The notes under the pieces were generated by a model, which had not been told where the DNA came from, made no database searches, and saw nothing but the letters and a program-made list of their open reading frames with translations. From contig JADNRZ010000022.1 of assembly GCA_015501605.1 (NCBI GenBank), forward strand, positions 310,001 through 374,000: DNA of 64,000 bases. Direction: 5' to 3'. Positions 46,490 to 60,848 of this stretch are shown here, in pieces; within the stretch, counting starts at the first letter, position 1, and the number at the start of each line of letters is the position of its first letter. The position numbers and the translations under genes were made by a program. The DNA comes from Panaeolus papilionaceus (lineage: Eukaryota > Basidiomycota > Agaricomycetes > Agaricales).

Positions 46490-49400
46490 ATCAAAGTCCC
46501 TCTACTCCTTCCGCCGGAGCTCAGTCCCTCTACAATCCTGACTGGCTACCCTTTCATCACATCCATCTCAACGACCCTGTTTAGTCGAGCTTGCAGGCAA
46601 CCTCGCATAAAATACTCCTTTGATTTATTCGCACCCCACCTGTCCGCCTCCTTTTTTTCCCTATCCCTCTGCGATACATTCCACTTATCATCCCCTCCTC
46701 CCCCCAATCACATCCCTCACTCAACCTTGAAATACCCTACTCCGCTGTCCGTATTCCTTGTTTCGTTATCCACAACTACCCTCCCATCGTCTCGTTTTGT
46801 TATACCTTACCTCTATACCTTATTGTGTACGTACCCACACCATCAACGCTCGTCGTTCTTGTTACATTTAGCATCTTTTTCGTCTTGTTTTCCACATTCA
46901 ACACAATTTCTTCACCTCTCATGACCAGCATTTTTCCCACTACTCCTCAATGCAAGTAGCTAGTTATTTCTTTTTTACCTCTTGTCTTTACATGAGTATA
47001 TATGATTATAGGATAGTTCATCTAATGAACCCGTTTATGTTTAAACGGACTACATGTTGATACCATAGATGCACAATGTGGAGTGATACGATTTGATTGT
47101 TCAATAGATCGCTTTTGCGAGTTTCCAACTCAATATCTTGGTGCAGAGTTAGCCTTTCATCCTCATTGCAATTTCATATGTTCACTTCATCTTGGCTTTG
47201 GCGTGTTCTTTCACACTTCTAAAGCCGTCCACCCTCAGTTATCTCTCTCCCATCCCATCATCCACTTTGCAAACCCGTTTTTCTCTCCCCTCATCGAGCA
47301 TTCCCAATTGACAGAGCAAGACGTGCATCCAGACCACTAAATTCCCCCACTCACCCACACATGCCAATCTGGGAGGGAAGGAGCTTCTCGAAAAGCATCA
47401 CTGTCAGGTTCCTCAAATATCTCGATCCGCTCGATTCAGCCCAAAGTGGGCACGTTGCCTCGGCAGGCCCTTTTTTGACTTGTCCTCATTCTCACAGATC
47501 TCGAGAGACCACCCTTGCTCACTCAGGAGATTTCGAATTCAGAAGGGAGGAGTCTTCAAGGTCCACCTGCGCATTGGACGGTACCCGGACTCTGAACACC
47601 CTGGCCCAGATCTCTATGCAATCGAATTATACGACTTATCTATCCGTCTCGTCATACGTCTGGAGTCATCATGCGCTGCAGCATGAGGGCGTTTTACCCA
47701 AGACCCGTAGTCGTACGTAGGCGCGGACCTTTAGAGCCACTTTTCGGCATTAATATCCATTGAATTCACATTACTGTTCCCTGTAAAGTAATCTACAGTC
47801 ACTCTTACAGCACGCACTCGTGTACATATGTAAAGTAAGTAAGCGGGGAGCACAACCCGGGAGTATAATGCCGGGAAAGAAAAGAAAGGAAACTTGGGAA
47901 GCTAAGGAAGGAAGGAAGAAGTATATCGCTATCTCTGACTGACTGTACCCTGACATGAAGTGACCTCATAACCCTTATCCCCTCCCAAGCTTAGCGTACT
48001 GTAATGCGCGCGGACTTGCCTCATCCAACACATCATCGTACTCCCTCTCACCCCATCATGTGTGCATGCACTGCGAATAAAACATGGCCAATGTCATGTC
48101 CGGCCGCATCAGCACGACAGAGCAGTGTGGTGTGGTGCGGTGTGGAGGCAAAGAGGGGGACAACGGGGATCCCGCGAAGCCTGAGCATATGACATGTGTC
48201 TATAAACCCCAAACCCGTGCAATTCAACTACATAGCTGCTACAACTACTACAAACCACGTCCAGTCCATCGACCCCGATTTGAGGCAAACAATACGCCGC
48301 GATTCGGGATCATCAGTAGACATGATTCGTTCATACCAACTTGTCGACTTCTCACCACCTAATGCAGTGCATCTCTATGTCGAAATCGAAGGGAATGTCC
48401 ATTCGGGGATGCGTCGGGCAAGTGGAAAAGGATTTGCATATGTTGCGTCGTGTGTATGGCACCCTTTCCGCGTTCCACAGTGATCAGTAATTCAATTGCT
48501 TTGATATCGAATCGAGTGTTGAAAGCAAAGGTTCGAGGTTTATCCGCGCCCCCCGTCAAAATATTCGGTGATCGTTCGGGATCGGGAGACATGATAGCCT
48601 CCACCCTTTCTCGAATCACCTCGAATGCCTTGATAGATATCAACGTGTCTCGTACTCACATCGCAGATACATTGCACATGCGTGCTCAAAGCGCTCCGAA
48701 GGAGTATTTCGTTCCCGAAATTTCGTCTTTTTTGTTCCAATTCGATACACGGGGAGGGTTATCACACGAAGATATGCCGTCACACCCTCCGAGCAATAAC
48801 AAACAGGTTTTTCTGCTTGAAGCGCACATCCGTGTTCTTATGTGCTTCCCTGGATTTGGGGCGGTATTCTGAAGAATGAATACTTACTACACCCACAAAG
48901 AAAAACCTTACATGGGAATTGTATTGATAAGTCCTAATATTGACAGTCCTCACTATTCGTTTACCCCACTAAGTAAGACGCTATACAAATTCCTTTTCAT
49001 CTTGTGTTCTTTGTGTTCTTTTCAGTGCTCCCTTTCACTTCACACTGCTCGGAAGAGCACAAAATCAATTTATGATAGACATTATGGATAGAACATTTGA
49101 TTGAATTCATAACCTTTCAACATTCGTATTAGTCCGGGACCTCTTCACTTCACATAGCTTCACTTCACTCCCCTCCGCAGCTTGCCCTTGAGCTTCGGTA
49201 CTACCCAAGTAGGCACCCAACAAGCGTCACCGCCAGTAAGGCAGTGCACTTCAGATGCCGACGATGCTCGATTTCATTTCCACATGAAAATGACATTTTA
49301 ATTTCCTCTTCATTCCACGTTACACGTCCTACGCCCAATGCTGGTGAGTCAGCAAGAGTCAAAAAAGCCAGTTTTCTTTCCTACTTCTTCCGTTGCACTG

Positions 49401-49900
49401 GGTGTGTCACCTGAATCAACAGCATCCCTTTCGGGAGCCCCTTTCAGTTAAGACGCCGTCATGTCCTAAACGACAGCAACAAGCAATACAACTGCATTCA
49501 TCCCATTTGGCTTCGTAGCCTTGTGGCCTGTCATGTTATTACTATTCAGTACCCTGTTATGCAGACTATTGTATAGCGCGCTATTTGTAGTGTCATTGTT
49601 AAAGCAATGCTCTTGTCTTTCTCCACTAACAACAGTACTGTATTGTCCATTGTAGTCCACTCTTCTTTTGTTGAGTCTCCAACGACCTCTCCAGTGTCTC
49701 CAATGCCATATGCGATTAAATTGCCGTTCCTAGTTACCCGACGGTACCTATACATGTACATGTCTTTTCAAGACGCAGGAAATACCTACATAGGCACACC
49801 CTGCCTACCGCGCTTGCTCCAACAAAACGTATTAAAATCATCTGCACAGGGGTCATTTGATTAGATACTGCGTCTGATATGATATCATTATCGACTTCAT
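46490..49900. other. Gene-poor region, left half
   Basis: It opens with a long pyrimidine-rich stretch (46500-47340) that probably contains the 3' end of the preceding gene. A possible spliced frame at 47361-47690 starts MPIWEGRSFSKSIT and joins to ISRDHPCSLRRFRIQKGGVF. Two opposite frames overlap at 48359-48872: one on plus (140 codons) and one on minus starting MISIKAFEVIRERVEAIMSP. None has a known domain. A GT-rich run (gtgtggtgtggtgcggtgtgg) lies at 48127-48147. Confidence 0.4.
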
Positions 49901-52900
49901 TTTGCTCATTTTTGACTTCATCGATTGTTCGTCAAAACTTCGCGGGTGCTGTTTTATTTCGTTCTATAGAACATTGGAGAAACTTGAAGCTCTTCTCATG
50001 AGACTCTAACTAATTATACTACAAATCAGTCAACCGACAATGCAGCAAGTTTATCCTGATCCACACTCATGAAGATCAGCTCCAGAGGATGATGTCATTT
50101 CATGAGCATCTATTACCTTTGAAAAAACGCGTAAAAGTATGGGTTTTGGTGCTGATGTGTGTATGCTACAGCTGTAATACACGCGCGTCGTTCGTAAAGA
50201 TAGCTCCTGAATTAATTGCAAAGGTTCTCGCTCTCATCCCTGGGGTTCGACAGCACCCTCAACGTAGTAGGAGTGGACCACTGCTTACTCTCATCGCTAA
50301 CCACAAATCACTAAACCCTGTAATAAAACTGACATTAAACATCCCACTATCACCTCAACACCTCTCATTTCCGTTTTTCGAAACTGCAGGGCTCAGGCGC
50401 CCCCTGAACATAATTCCTGTTCAAGTATTGATTATGGGATAGCAGCTCGTCGCGCACCAAACCAAGACGAATGTCGATTCTGGGCATTCGAAACATCAAG
50501 GGCGTGTTCCGACGTAAATGGCTCCAAACCCAGTGGGTCCACAACGGTCTCAGTGGGTGCCCATTGATTTAGATAATTGAATGCGGATTGTCAGTTGTGA
50601 CAAGCATAAGGGGGTGGGTTGATATCGTCCGGCTTCGGATAATCACAAAGACGCCGTAGTATATTCATCCTGAAGATCAAAACCCTTTCCCAACTCGACA
50701 GGTTTTCAGCTCTTCCCGTCTCCACGAGGTCGTACGAAATTTCCGACCTCCGAAGACGCTGCTCCAACGTAACGTAGCTGCGAGTGTTGACACCGCTGAG
50801 CATGGACCCGTTCGAAGCCCTGGCGTCGAAGTTAAAGTGGCCAGGCAAGTGCTACTTGATGATAACCGCGGTGATTTCAGGACCGGTTGCGTGAAAAGCG
50901 GGAGTAAATCGTACGAAGCACGAGCGCCTTACGAGATGGAACCCTCTTGAATGATGTTGAATCACCCAGAGTGAGAACGAAGGCGTCTGCGATGAAAACG
51001 GCCCATCCGATCTCGTCGGGTTCGTTCTGCGATGGCCACGAATATTACAGGCGACTCTATTGAGGAATACAGTGGGTAGAGATAGATGTTGTCGAACAAC
51101 TGAGAATGGTGGAGATTAGCTGAGTAAGATTGGGTGACCTTTCGTGTGTTCGAGAGCGTTCCACCCGTCGAAAGTCGGACGGAGCCCTGGATGCGCCTGG
51201 TAGGTTCCTGTGACATGTGAAGGACCTAGCACTTACTCGAATGTTGTCCAGGTGGATGGGAACGATGTACAATTAATAAACCACCAAATGGCAATAAACC
51301 GAAGCCGAATTCTCGATATTCAATACCAACTAGTTGAAAGGAAAGATAAAACGCCGCCGGTCCTACGACCCGTGATCATGATCATTCAACCAATTATCGG
51401 TGTGAGAGCCGATGGCCGCGCCTTGAAACGCGCATTGATGTGCTGGTGATCTAATCGATAGGCCTAAAGCTTTTGAGGCGCTTTCATCAGACTTTTCTTT
51501 GTTCTTTCATGATTCTATTCTGCTCTCATTTGTCGATAAAAGATAGTGCTTTTGATATGATTAATATGATGGCTCGTGTTGTGGCCATATGATTCAATCC
51601 TGTCGACACCATTCGTTGGCTACACGACACTTTTGATCTGATTGCTGAATTGTGGAAGAGATGGTGAGCTTCGATGATGCAGATGTCCCTGCCCAGCGGT
51701 ACGTTCGACTTTCAAGTCTCGTGAAGTACTGCTATGTCCGAGGGTGTTTGGCGTCATCTGATCAACCCTCCGCTAGACTTCCCTGACAATTCGAAAGTTC
51801 TGCGTGAGAGCAGGTCTCCTGGTACAAGGTCGTCTGAGACCTTTCCTTTTCTCACTATTGAGTCACTTTGACACAGCGCCTACAAAATCTTATTTCCCAG
51901 CTTTCAGACGCTTTGAATCAACGTTATCCATTGTTCATCGATACACCCAAACCATTGGATCCAATACACCAACTGACCTTCGTCCTCGTATCCGGGATCT
52001 AAATTAGTACCAGATTACTCCGCATACAAACGATCGCAATCACTGTCAAGCGGTTTTAGCTCATTGACGGGGGATGGCAGGTCCTCTATACAATTGCCCC
52101 GCACTACGGCATGGCTCAAGGACACGTACGTTTCCCTATCATTCCCGTGCTTCCCGAGTTAGGACATGCCTCATGTTCTGTACCAGAATGGTCACGTTAG
52201 TTCGATTGTACTCACCATTCGTGTTGGGAGCTTGCAAATTCATGGGATTGCTTTGAATATTTGGGAATTCGAGGTCTTGTAGTGCGGGGATTAAATCGTC
52301 GCTTGTATACGAATGTACACTATCGAGGTGGAAATACTCATCGACGCAATACTTGTCATCAATTGCCGCACTAGAGTGTTTCTCATGATCAGCTTCGATG
52401 GACGCGTAAACATTCCATGCTATCTGCCTGCCGCAGGCAAATAAATGGACGCCTACCACATGCTGCGTGTTGCGATTGCTAGTTACTCACTTTGAGTAGT
52501 TCGAACTACTTACACGCCTTCTGATGCTGCAGATCCCCCATTTTCCAATCTGGGAAATCAGGAATGTCTATTTGTTGCCTGTGATGTATTATGAACTCCT
52601 GAGATGTCATCGAAACAACCCTGGTATACCCTTTCTATTCTCCCGCCGCCGCCTCATGTTCTCGTGCCTCCCGTGCCCCCGTCCGAGTCTATAATGCCTC
52701 GTGTATCAATGAATGAACAACAATGAGTAACCCCAGTTAATTCCTTGCTGTCGGAATGAGGGTCCGAACGACGACCGTGGGTCTTTCGATGCGACACGGG
52801 GTCACGCTCTGCCTCGAGGCATCCTTCCCGCCCGTCTACCATTTGAGCTCGTCTCTCTCGCGAGCGTGTGTCTGGGAGGATCACTCTCGGACCCTGAGTT

Positions 52901-55900
52901 ATCTTTGAGTCTAAAACTGGTCTACATGTGTAGAGATCCGAAGGTCCATCAGGATAAATTCGAAACAGATAACACCAATCACAAATAGCGTGAAGATGGG
53001 CGTTTCGTAGCATTCACACCGATGGACATTCATGTAACATGTCCTTCTTTATGCCCTGTTGGGAGGTTGGATGTCGAGTTTGTTTGACACACGACACGTT
53101 GGAAGGAGCACATTTCCCCCCCTTTTATAAGCGGTAGCTTCTCAAGGCTACAGACACCAACATCCCACTCTCATTTCGCTCGGAGATTTGAATGTTGTAG
53201 CGCTAACCCTTATGCCGTTGGCATGCCGCGAAGGTCTTTCAACATTTTGCTGGGGTAAATTGACCTCGTTGCTGAAGTCACACCCGGAAACTGCCAGCAA
53301 TAGATACAAGCACCGGATCTAATCTCACAGTATTTTGAATGACCTTGCATCCTAACGCTCTAGCAGGCAAAATGGATTAGAAGTTACGAATCCCTCAGCG
53401 CAGTGAGCAATTGCTCGAATGGCTATGATTTAATTGGGGACCGGGGAAATTGTTTGAAAACCGCTGACTGTGCTCTTCATCGTATCGCCGTAAAAGTACA
53501 TACGTGTTTGTTCTCCATGCAAGCACACGTCCTTCGACCGCAGTCTGCTCAGTCACCACAACCAATCACGATGCTTGGGAAGGCAGCTGTTAATTTGAAA
53601 ATTTACGAAAGAAAGTTAGATGGTGGTATAACGGACCCTTATAAACTCTCTAGTAGATTTGTTAAAATTATATCAGGGTTCGAGGAAAATCAGTCCGCGG
53701 GATTGCCAGTGGTGCTGGTAAAGGCATCGTGTAGGGACATAAGTTAACCAAAGCTTGAGGGTACTCAAGGGCGATTATACGAACAATTTAACCATCTATA
53801 AGGAGGAAAGCAATACCGTAAAACCGCAAGCTTGTCGGTTATTGTATTAATTCGAAGGGTGGGTGGATGTAGATTACAATGTTGTAGGCCTCTAAAATAT
53901 CATGGCTATGCGTTCTTTAGTGAAAGGAAGAAATGAACGAGCCCCACTGATCGCCTCGGTTGTTTATGTGGGTACATCTGACCTCATTTGAGGCTTTTAT
54001 GGTCGTGTTACGAGCGACTCGATGGGCATGGGAGGTCCCCATCACCAGCTCGAGCACTGCTTTATTAGTGAGACCACCTGAGAATCATACAGCCGTAGGT
54101 AGTGTACCCACAAACCTTACTTGGTTAGGCCTAGATTTCCGGCAGCCAATACCAGAAGGCATTTCGATTGGTTGTCCCTGTTCTCCTGAGCAGAGTATCT
54201 CCACCGAGCTCAAAATAGGCTCATTCCCCTATTGGGCTTGCAGATCGAGGGTAAGCTTGTCACATGCAGGAGTAGGGACTTCGAAGTGAATAGTAGGGGA
54301 AAGTAAACTGCCAGCGTAAATACACCCTTGGCGGGCTCCCGTATCTTCATGCTGGAAATGTATTTTCCCGGTATCTACTGTCTACAACTTGTGCAGAATT
54401 CTGCTCACACATGCGCTGGCTTCAAAGGTCCGTCCGAAATTACACTTCACGAAAGCTTTGAATGGCAGACAGCCATAATGAACGTCGTTCTCAAAATTAT
54501 TCCTGCCACCGCCCGACAAAAGCATAGGTACCTGAGCCTTTTCGAAACAAGCTCGAATGCTTGATCCTGATCGTAAGCCTAGTTGGAAGGCTGAGTGGAA
54601 GGTTAGCCTGAATTATCAACAGGTAGACCCGCTGGACTTGTAGCATGCCCCTGATAAGCGATGCACTGCTACCTCCCATGTAAGCTCGTGCTTTTAATTT
54701 TGGAGGTCCATGACTGATTTTCGTAATGAGCAGTGCTGGCAAAACTGATTCTTTCGAGCTGCACGCTCAGGGTATGCAAGATTCTACCCCTGGTTGTAAT
54801 TGGGAGAACCACTGGATCTCATCTACGACTATGTGTGTGTCACATGGGTGCTCTCAAAGTGTTTCTATTCTTCCCAAGGGGAGGCAGTGCATATAGGCGT
54901 TGTGCCATGTTCACAGCGGCTGTCAATCCACCAGATCATATGAACACTGCGTTCAGTGAGGGTCAGAAAGATAAGACATGATTTAATCTCGAGTCACTCC
55001 CATATGACCTATGATATCATATTTATTGTGAGTACCTTCTCATGGAATACGGAAGGGGCATGGAGGCTACCGTATAGGCGACATGGGTATTTCAATTGCG
55101 GTGATATGGTATTTTGAATTATACCAATACCAGCTATAATATTTTTTATTAATTCCGGAAACCAGGGAAGGAAATAAATTTACCCTTGCTTATCTGCTTA
55201 TTTGCACATATGATTCGAAGGCGCTTCGTTAAGTGAATGGTGAATGATGGGCGTCTAAGATCATGCATTACGGAATGAAGCCGGAAGATATGAACACTAC
55301 CTCTTTAGGGTCTGACTGAATTCATTTCTGACTGTTCGATCCATTAGTATTTGTTTCTAGAATAATGTGATAGAGGTCCAGTTCTCCGTTTGGGTATTCT
55401 AATGTTTAACGGTCTAGTGTTACATTAGGTACGGGCGCTACGCCCAATTAACACCCTACCTCATCATCATACGTAAATTTGGAAATGTAGTTTCGGTCCT
55501 TGAAAAGCAGCTGGACTTCTTTCTCGCCGCGTTTTATTAATTACCTGACGGATGTCATAAGACTAGCAGAAGAAACCTGAACTAAAGGGGATTATCTCTT
55601 CCAGCGCCCGATCTTCTCTCTGCCTACGAGTGTCCAAAGTCCAAATGGCTCAAAATTGCCTCATGATCTCACATCATGTTCATCGCTCATCTCTAGATGC
55701 CGGAAAATGATGTGATTGTCGTGTTGCATCTTGCAGCCTTCTAATCACAAGATACAACGCCCATGTGATGTCACCGAGAGCCCAGGGAGATTCATTGGTG
55801 GATGAAGAGGTGACTCGTCCCAAAACTAGAGAAGGCCAGGCTGCCTTAACTGCGTAATTTTTTCAGATGACTGAAGAGGTTCATACAACATAGGCCACTA

Positions 55901-56042
55901 CAATAGCAAGAAAGGTCAGTGTGCCAGAAGGGATTTCTCATCCATGAGTCTTTACAAACGGTGGAATATATTCTTGAAGGCATATTAAGTTGAGTAAGAA
56001 TACATGTGACTGTACAATGAGCGAAATAGGAGGATGGATGGA
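49901..56042. other. Gene-poor region, right half; no confident gene over 6 kb
   Basis: Frames are short (under 125 codons) on both strands. Slightly protein-like pieces on minus are 50591-50848 (from MPGHFNFDARASNGSMLSG, ending PPPYACHN), a possible upstream exon around 51130-51220, and 52139-52459 (polar, acidic). Plus-strand pieces at 50089-50442 and 53403-53747 look random. I find no reverse transcriptase, transposase, integrase or long terminal repeats by eye. It could hold decayed genes, long non-coding RNA or lineage-specific sequence. Confidence 0.4.
50591..51220 (-). pseudogene. Possible decayed or unrecognised gene fragment
   Basis: On the minus strand, an exon-like piece (HVTGTYQAHPGLRPTFDG, 51130-51220) has a gtcacc donor and can be joined to a later frame that reaches a TAG-containing splice-like site. 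After it comes an 85-codon frame rich in Arg and Asn (SYVTLEQRLRRSEISYDLV and onward). I do not recognise the family and cannot build a complete model. Confidence 0.2.
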
Positions 56043-57150
56043 TTATTTCCTTGCGAAAGTAATCTGGAAATTATCAAAAGTCAGTGCAGTCCAATAGACG
56101 ATGACAAGAAATTCGGGGTACACACCTTGATCTTGTTCTCTCCGTCCAACTTGTAGTTGTGCAAAGCATCCTTTGCAACACCAGCGCTTCCCTCGTCTGC
56201 GAATTCCACGAAGGCGATGTCCTTTTTTGTTGGGATAAGACGAACTTCGTGGAGATTGGGATATCTAAAACAAATTTATCAGTTGATATTGATGACAGTT
56301 GCAAATTGGGTACTGACTGCGAAAAGAGGGCCATAAGTTGGTCTTTTGTGACCGTTTCCGGTAGGTTCTGCAGGAAGAGAATTTTGTTGGGTGGTAGGTA
56401 TTCGTCTGGCATCTGGACAGCAGGTCGTTTGGGCGCTGGTGCTGCGGTACCACCATCGACTATTGAAACTGAGTTAATATATGAAGAATCAGGGGAATAT
56501 GCGACGTACTCTCTGCTGCCAGCCTCTTCGCTCTGAATTTGGATTTCAAGGGGTTAGTGTATCTGGTCTTCTCTGAGGTATATAGTTAGTAGCCACTTGA
56601 GTGTGTCTAATAAATTTATATGGCGTACTCTTATGTTCTTCTCTCGTTGCTTTGTGTTCATCGAAATGTTCGCTATCCAGCTTCTTCACAACAGCATCTG
56701 ACCGTGTCCGGGCGAATGAGATTTGCTATCAAGGCATAAGCCAATAACAAAAAGGAGAGTAGACCATGAACTCACCATTGGCTTTGAGTACAAGGGGAAT
56801 CGCTGAACATCTTTCATGGCTTTCTTAGCAGAATCTGCTGATGCGAAGGAGACAAATGCTTGTCCACGCATCCTTAGATTTTTGTGCGCAACTACGTCAA
56901 GAACTTCGCCATATGTCTTGAAGAGTCCGCGTAATGACGTTTTCATGACTAAAATAATGATACATCAGGTTGTGAATGTATATAAGAAAGCATAGAGCTA
57001 ACCGTCGGGTTTAATCTTCTCATTCAAGTTTTGAATGTAGAGGGTCTCGCAGGTGTACTCCGGAGTTTCTGGTACTTCTTCCGCTGACGCTGTCGGCGCA
57101 ACTCCCTCCATTGCGGTCGTTGACAGTGGTGCAGTAGCTGTATCTGCCAT
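56043..57150 (-). CDS. U1A/U2B''-type snRNP protein with two RRMs
   Basis: This spliceosomal protein binds U1 or U2 snRNA stem-loops and the pre-mRNA. Start ATG 57150 opens a polar leader rich in Ala/Thr, then RRM1: RNP2 is LYIQNL, RNP1 is MRGQAFVSF, then YSKPMQISFARTRSDAV, the U1A/SNF signature. A basic linker follows (NPLKSKFRAKRLAAE). RRM2 has RNP2 LFLQNL, RNP1 KKDIAFVEF, and the closing LDGENKIKITFARK. Seven short exons join cleanly, with a TAA stop at 56043. Animals have separate U1A and U2B'' proteins; many fungi and flies have one SNF-like protein doing both jobs, and sequence alone does not decide which here. It faces the next gene across a 175-bp divergent promoter. Confidence 0.93.
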
Positions 57151-57325
57151 GCTGGATGTGTGGTATCTTAGAAAGAGACTGCTGATTGTTGAGTTATTCC
57201 AAGAGAGTGCAGATTATGTGTTTACATCTATTTACCAATGTCATTCGACCTGAGTCGCGACGCGCTGGTGAGTTCTAATTTTAACTTTTGTAAACCTCCT
57301 CTGCTGCTATCCGTTCGTTTCAACC

Positions 57326-58080
57326 ATGAGTCTCGCTGGTCAGAGGGGTCTACGTACTGCTTTTTGTGAGTTACTTGACTAAATGGCATCTTGTTCTCGC
57401 TCATATTCTTCAGCTTCATCCAAACCATTCACTAAAATTATTCTGGATGGTGTTCCAACTCACGCAACCTCCGGGGATGTAAGAAGGGCAATCCTACAGG
57501 CAGGCATCAAAGGTTGCAGCAAAGGTATACCATTTGACCTTCAATTTGAACCCCATAATGACATTTTGGTCAGTGTCACTTCTCTATGATTACGGGAAGC
57601 CAACAGGCCAAGCGCTTCTCGGTATGGCTACCCCAGAATATTCTCAAGAGGCCCGCAACCTTGCCAGGAAGATGAATTTATATGGAAGTGACATCTCAGC
57701 GGAATTTGCAGAGAAGGATACGCCTAGAAATGAACCCGGTTTTGGTCCCTCTGCTTCAGTAGAACCTCAGACCGCTGTGTTGCTTACAGGCTTGCCTTAT
57801 ATTGCACCTTTCCGACAGCTAAAACATACGCTGTTGCGTGGTTTCGAACTCGCTACGGACGACCCCCTTAGCAATGTCAAGTAAGTGTTTTCTTTAAAAT
57901 TGAGGTGTGATCCATTAAGTCTTCATCTTTCTCAGTGTACCAAACCAAACGTACCATGCACATTCCCGAGTTCTGGTTCGTCTGGCAAACGCCTCAGAGG
58001 CCCATAGACTGGTCAGAACAATCCATATGACCACTTACGGCGATAATCCGCTTCCCATACGTGCCGAAATACTATACTAA
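57326..58080 (+). CDS. RRM-like protein of unknown role
   Basis: Four exons splice to about 200 residues. The start is MSLAGQRGLRTAFSSSKPFT, an Arg/Ser/Ala-rich end without acids, which resembles a mitochondrial targeting sequence. The first exon junction is at 57366. A first RRM-like half follows: FTKIILDGVPTHATSGDVRR, then LLYDYGKPTGQALLGM. A second begins at TAVLLTGLPYIAPFRQLKHT and ends RVLVRLANASEAHRLVRTIH. RNP1 is weak in both. I do not know a named family; a mitochondrial RNA-binding role is only suggested by the leader. It converges with CBC20, with 94 bp between stop codons. Confidence 0.75.
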
Positions 58081-58174
58081 TTCCCAATGATAATAATAAT
58101 ACTACAAAAGGCTCTCCGAGCCCAACACGACGAAGAATGACAAAAACTAATTTGACTGCTGAAGGAAGTTCACG

Positions 58175-59026
58175 TCACATTCTTTCTGCTTCCATACGAT
58201 CATCATCAAGTTTTGAGCGTTGACCCTACAAAAGAAACGCGTTAGAGGTTAGGTCAACAGACAATGAAATTCACGCTCACCAGTCGCTCATCACCATCAT
58301 CATCGGGTGAACGGTCTCGTTTCAACTTGTTATTGGAAGCACCACTATCCTCCTGCTTCCAATCTCCACCACCACCAGCCACTGCACCAGGACCGTCCTG
58401 AGCATCCGCATAACGTTCCTCCACTTCTCTTCTTCTCTCAATCTCCGCCCTTTGTGCCTGTGCTCCCCATCCTCCGCGACCTGGATCGTAGTCCTGCCTG
58501 TGCTCGTCTCTTACCTGTCCACCACTCTTTCCACGTCCAAATTGACGGCCTTCTTTGTAGCCGAGGTCCAAATCGCAACGAATGATTCGTTCATCTAGTT
58601 TAGTGCCGCTAACATAACGCATGCTTGCCAAAGCTTCGGCATGAGTATAATATTCCACGAAACAGAAGCCACAAGGCGTCCTGGAGCAACACATTGAGTT
58701 GGTCTTGAGCAATTTTGAAGCAATGAAACAAGGCAAACCTTGTGTTACGGTCTAAACCCATGATGATACGCTTGATACCCCCTCCGTCCTCAGGACTTGT
58801 GCATTTCGCAAAAACCTCATATATTTGTTCTTCTGTCGTATAAAAACTTAGATTACCAACCTAAATTGTGCTTGTCAATTTCTTTGCAAATTGGGCGTTT
58901 GTTGCTGCAACTTACATATAGAGTCGTCGATTTTGCCAAAAGGTCGTTCTGCCTCTGACGGTCTAATCTTGCCTGAGAATCCTTGTAATTTGAAGGTTGG
59001 TCCAATGATGATACAACATGAGCCAT
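58175..59026 (-). CDS. CBC2: Nuclear cap-binding complex subunit 2 (CBC20)
   Basis: CBC20 binds the m7G cap of pre-mRNA and snRNA with CBC80, in the nucleus. Start ATG 59026 gives [18 protein letters not shown] and the family's YKD-like block. The RRM is complete: [39 protein letters not shown], and [21 protein letters not shown] with [20 protein letters not shown]. Both cap-stacking tyrosines fit: one in SNYKD, one in SFYTT. The conserved [20 protein letters not shown] tail follows. A fungal extension then adds a Glu/Arg helix, a Gly-rich patch and a basic end. The final exon gives [16 protein letters not shown] before the stop at 58175. Four introns. It shares a 186-bp promoter with RPT3. 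Confidence 0.95.
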
Positions 59027-59135
59027 TTGGGTTTAACAGAAGGTTCAACGACGAAGACAAAGTGTGCCAATTGAAATTGCAAAGGGAGCAGTCAGGCCAA
59101 CATTCTCACGCATTACTTTGCTCAGTTGGGAAGGA

Positions 59136-59141
59136 ACGCGT
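59136..59141. promoter_or_regulatory. ACGCGT element between CBC20 and RPT3
   Basis: An MCB-like palindrome inside the 186-bp divergent promoter, 72 bp before the RPT3 ATG. Function is a guess. Confidence 0.25.
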
Positions 59142-59212
59142 CCAAGCCGCGTCATCTCTCTCTAAACCATAATCACCATACACTCCTCTCATCCAAATCT
59201 CATATAACCATC

Positions 59213-60848
<1,636 letters not shown>

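Noticed and set aside
52426..52440. Palindrome TGCCTGCCGCAGGCA
   Set aside because: A single short palindrome is expected by chance in a 64 kb window and has no partner.
48531..53690. GGTTCGA-like sequences as tRNA B boxes (near 48531, 50237 and 53676)
   Set aside because: No A box at the right distance and no cloverleaf could be folded around them.
49901..56042. Retrotransposon or DNA transposon remnant
   Set aside because: No reverse transcriptase, integrase or transposase motifs, and no long terminal repeats or target-site duplications visible by eye.
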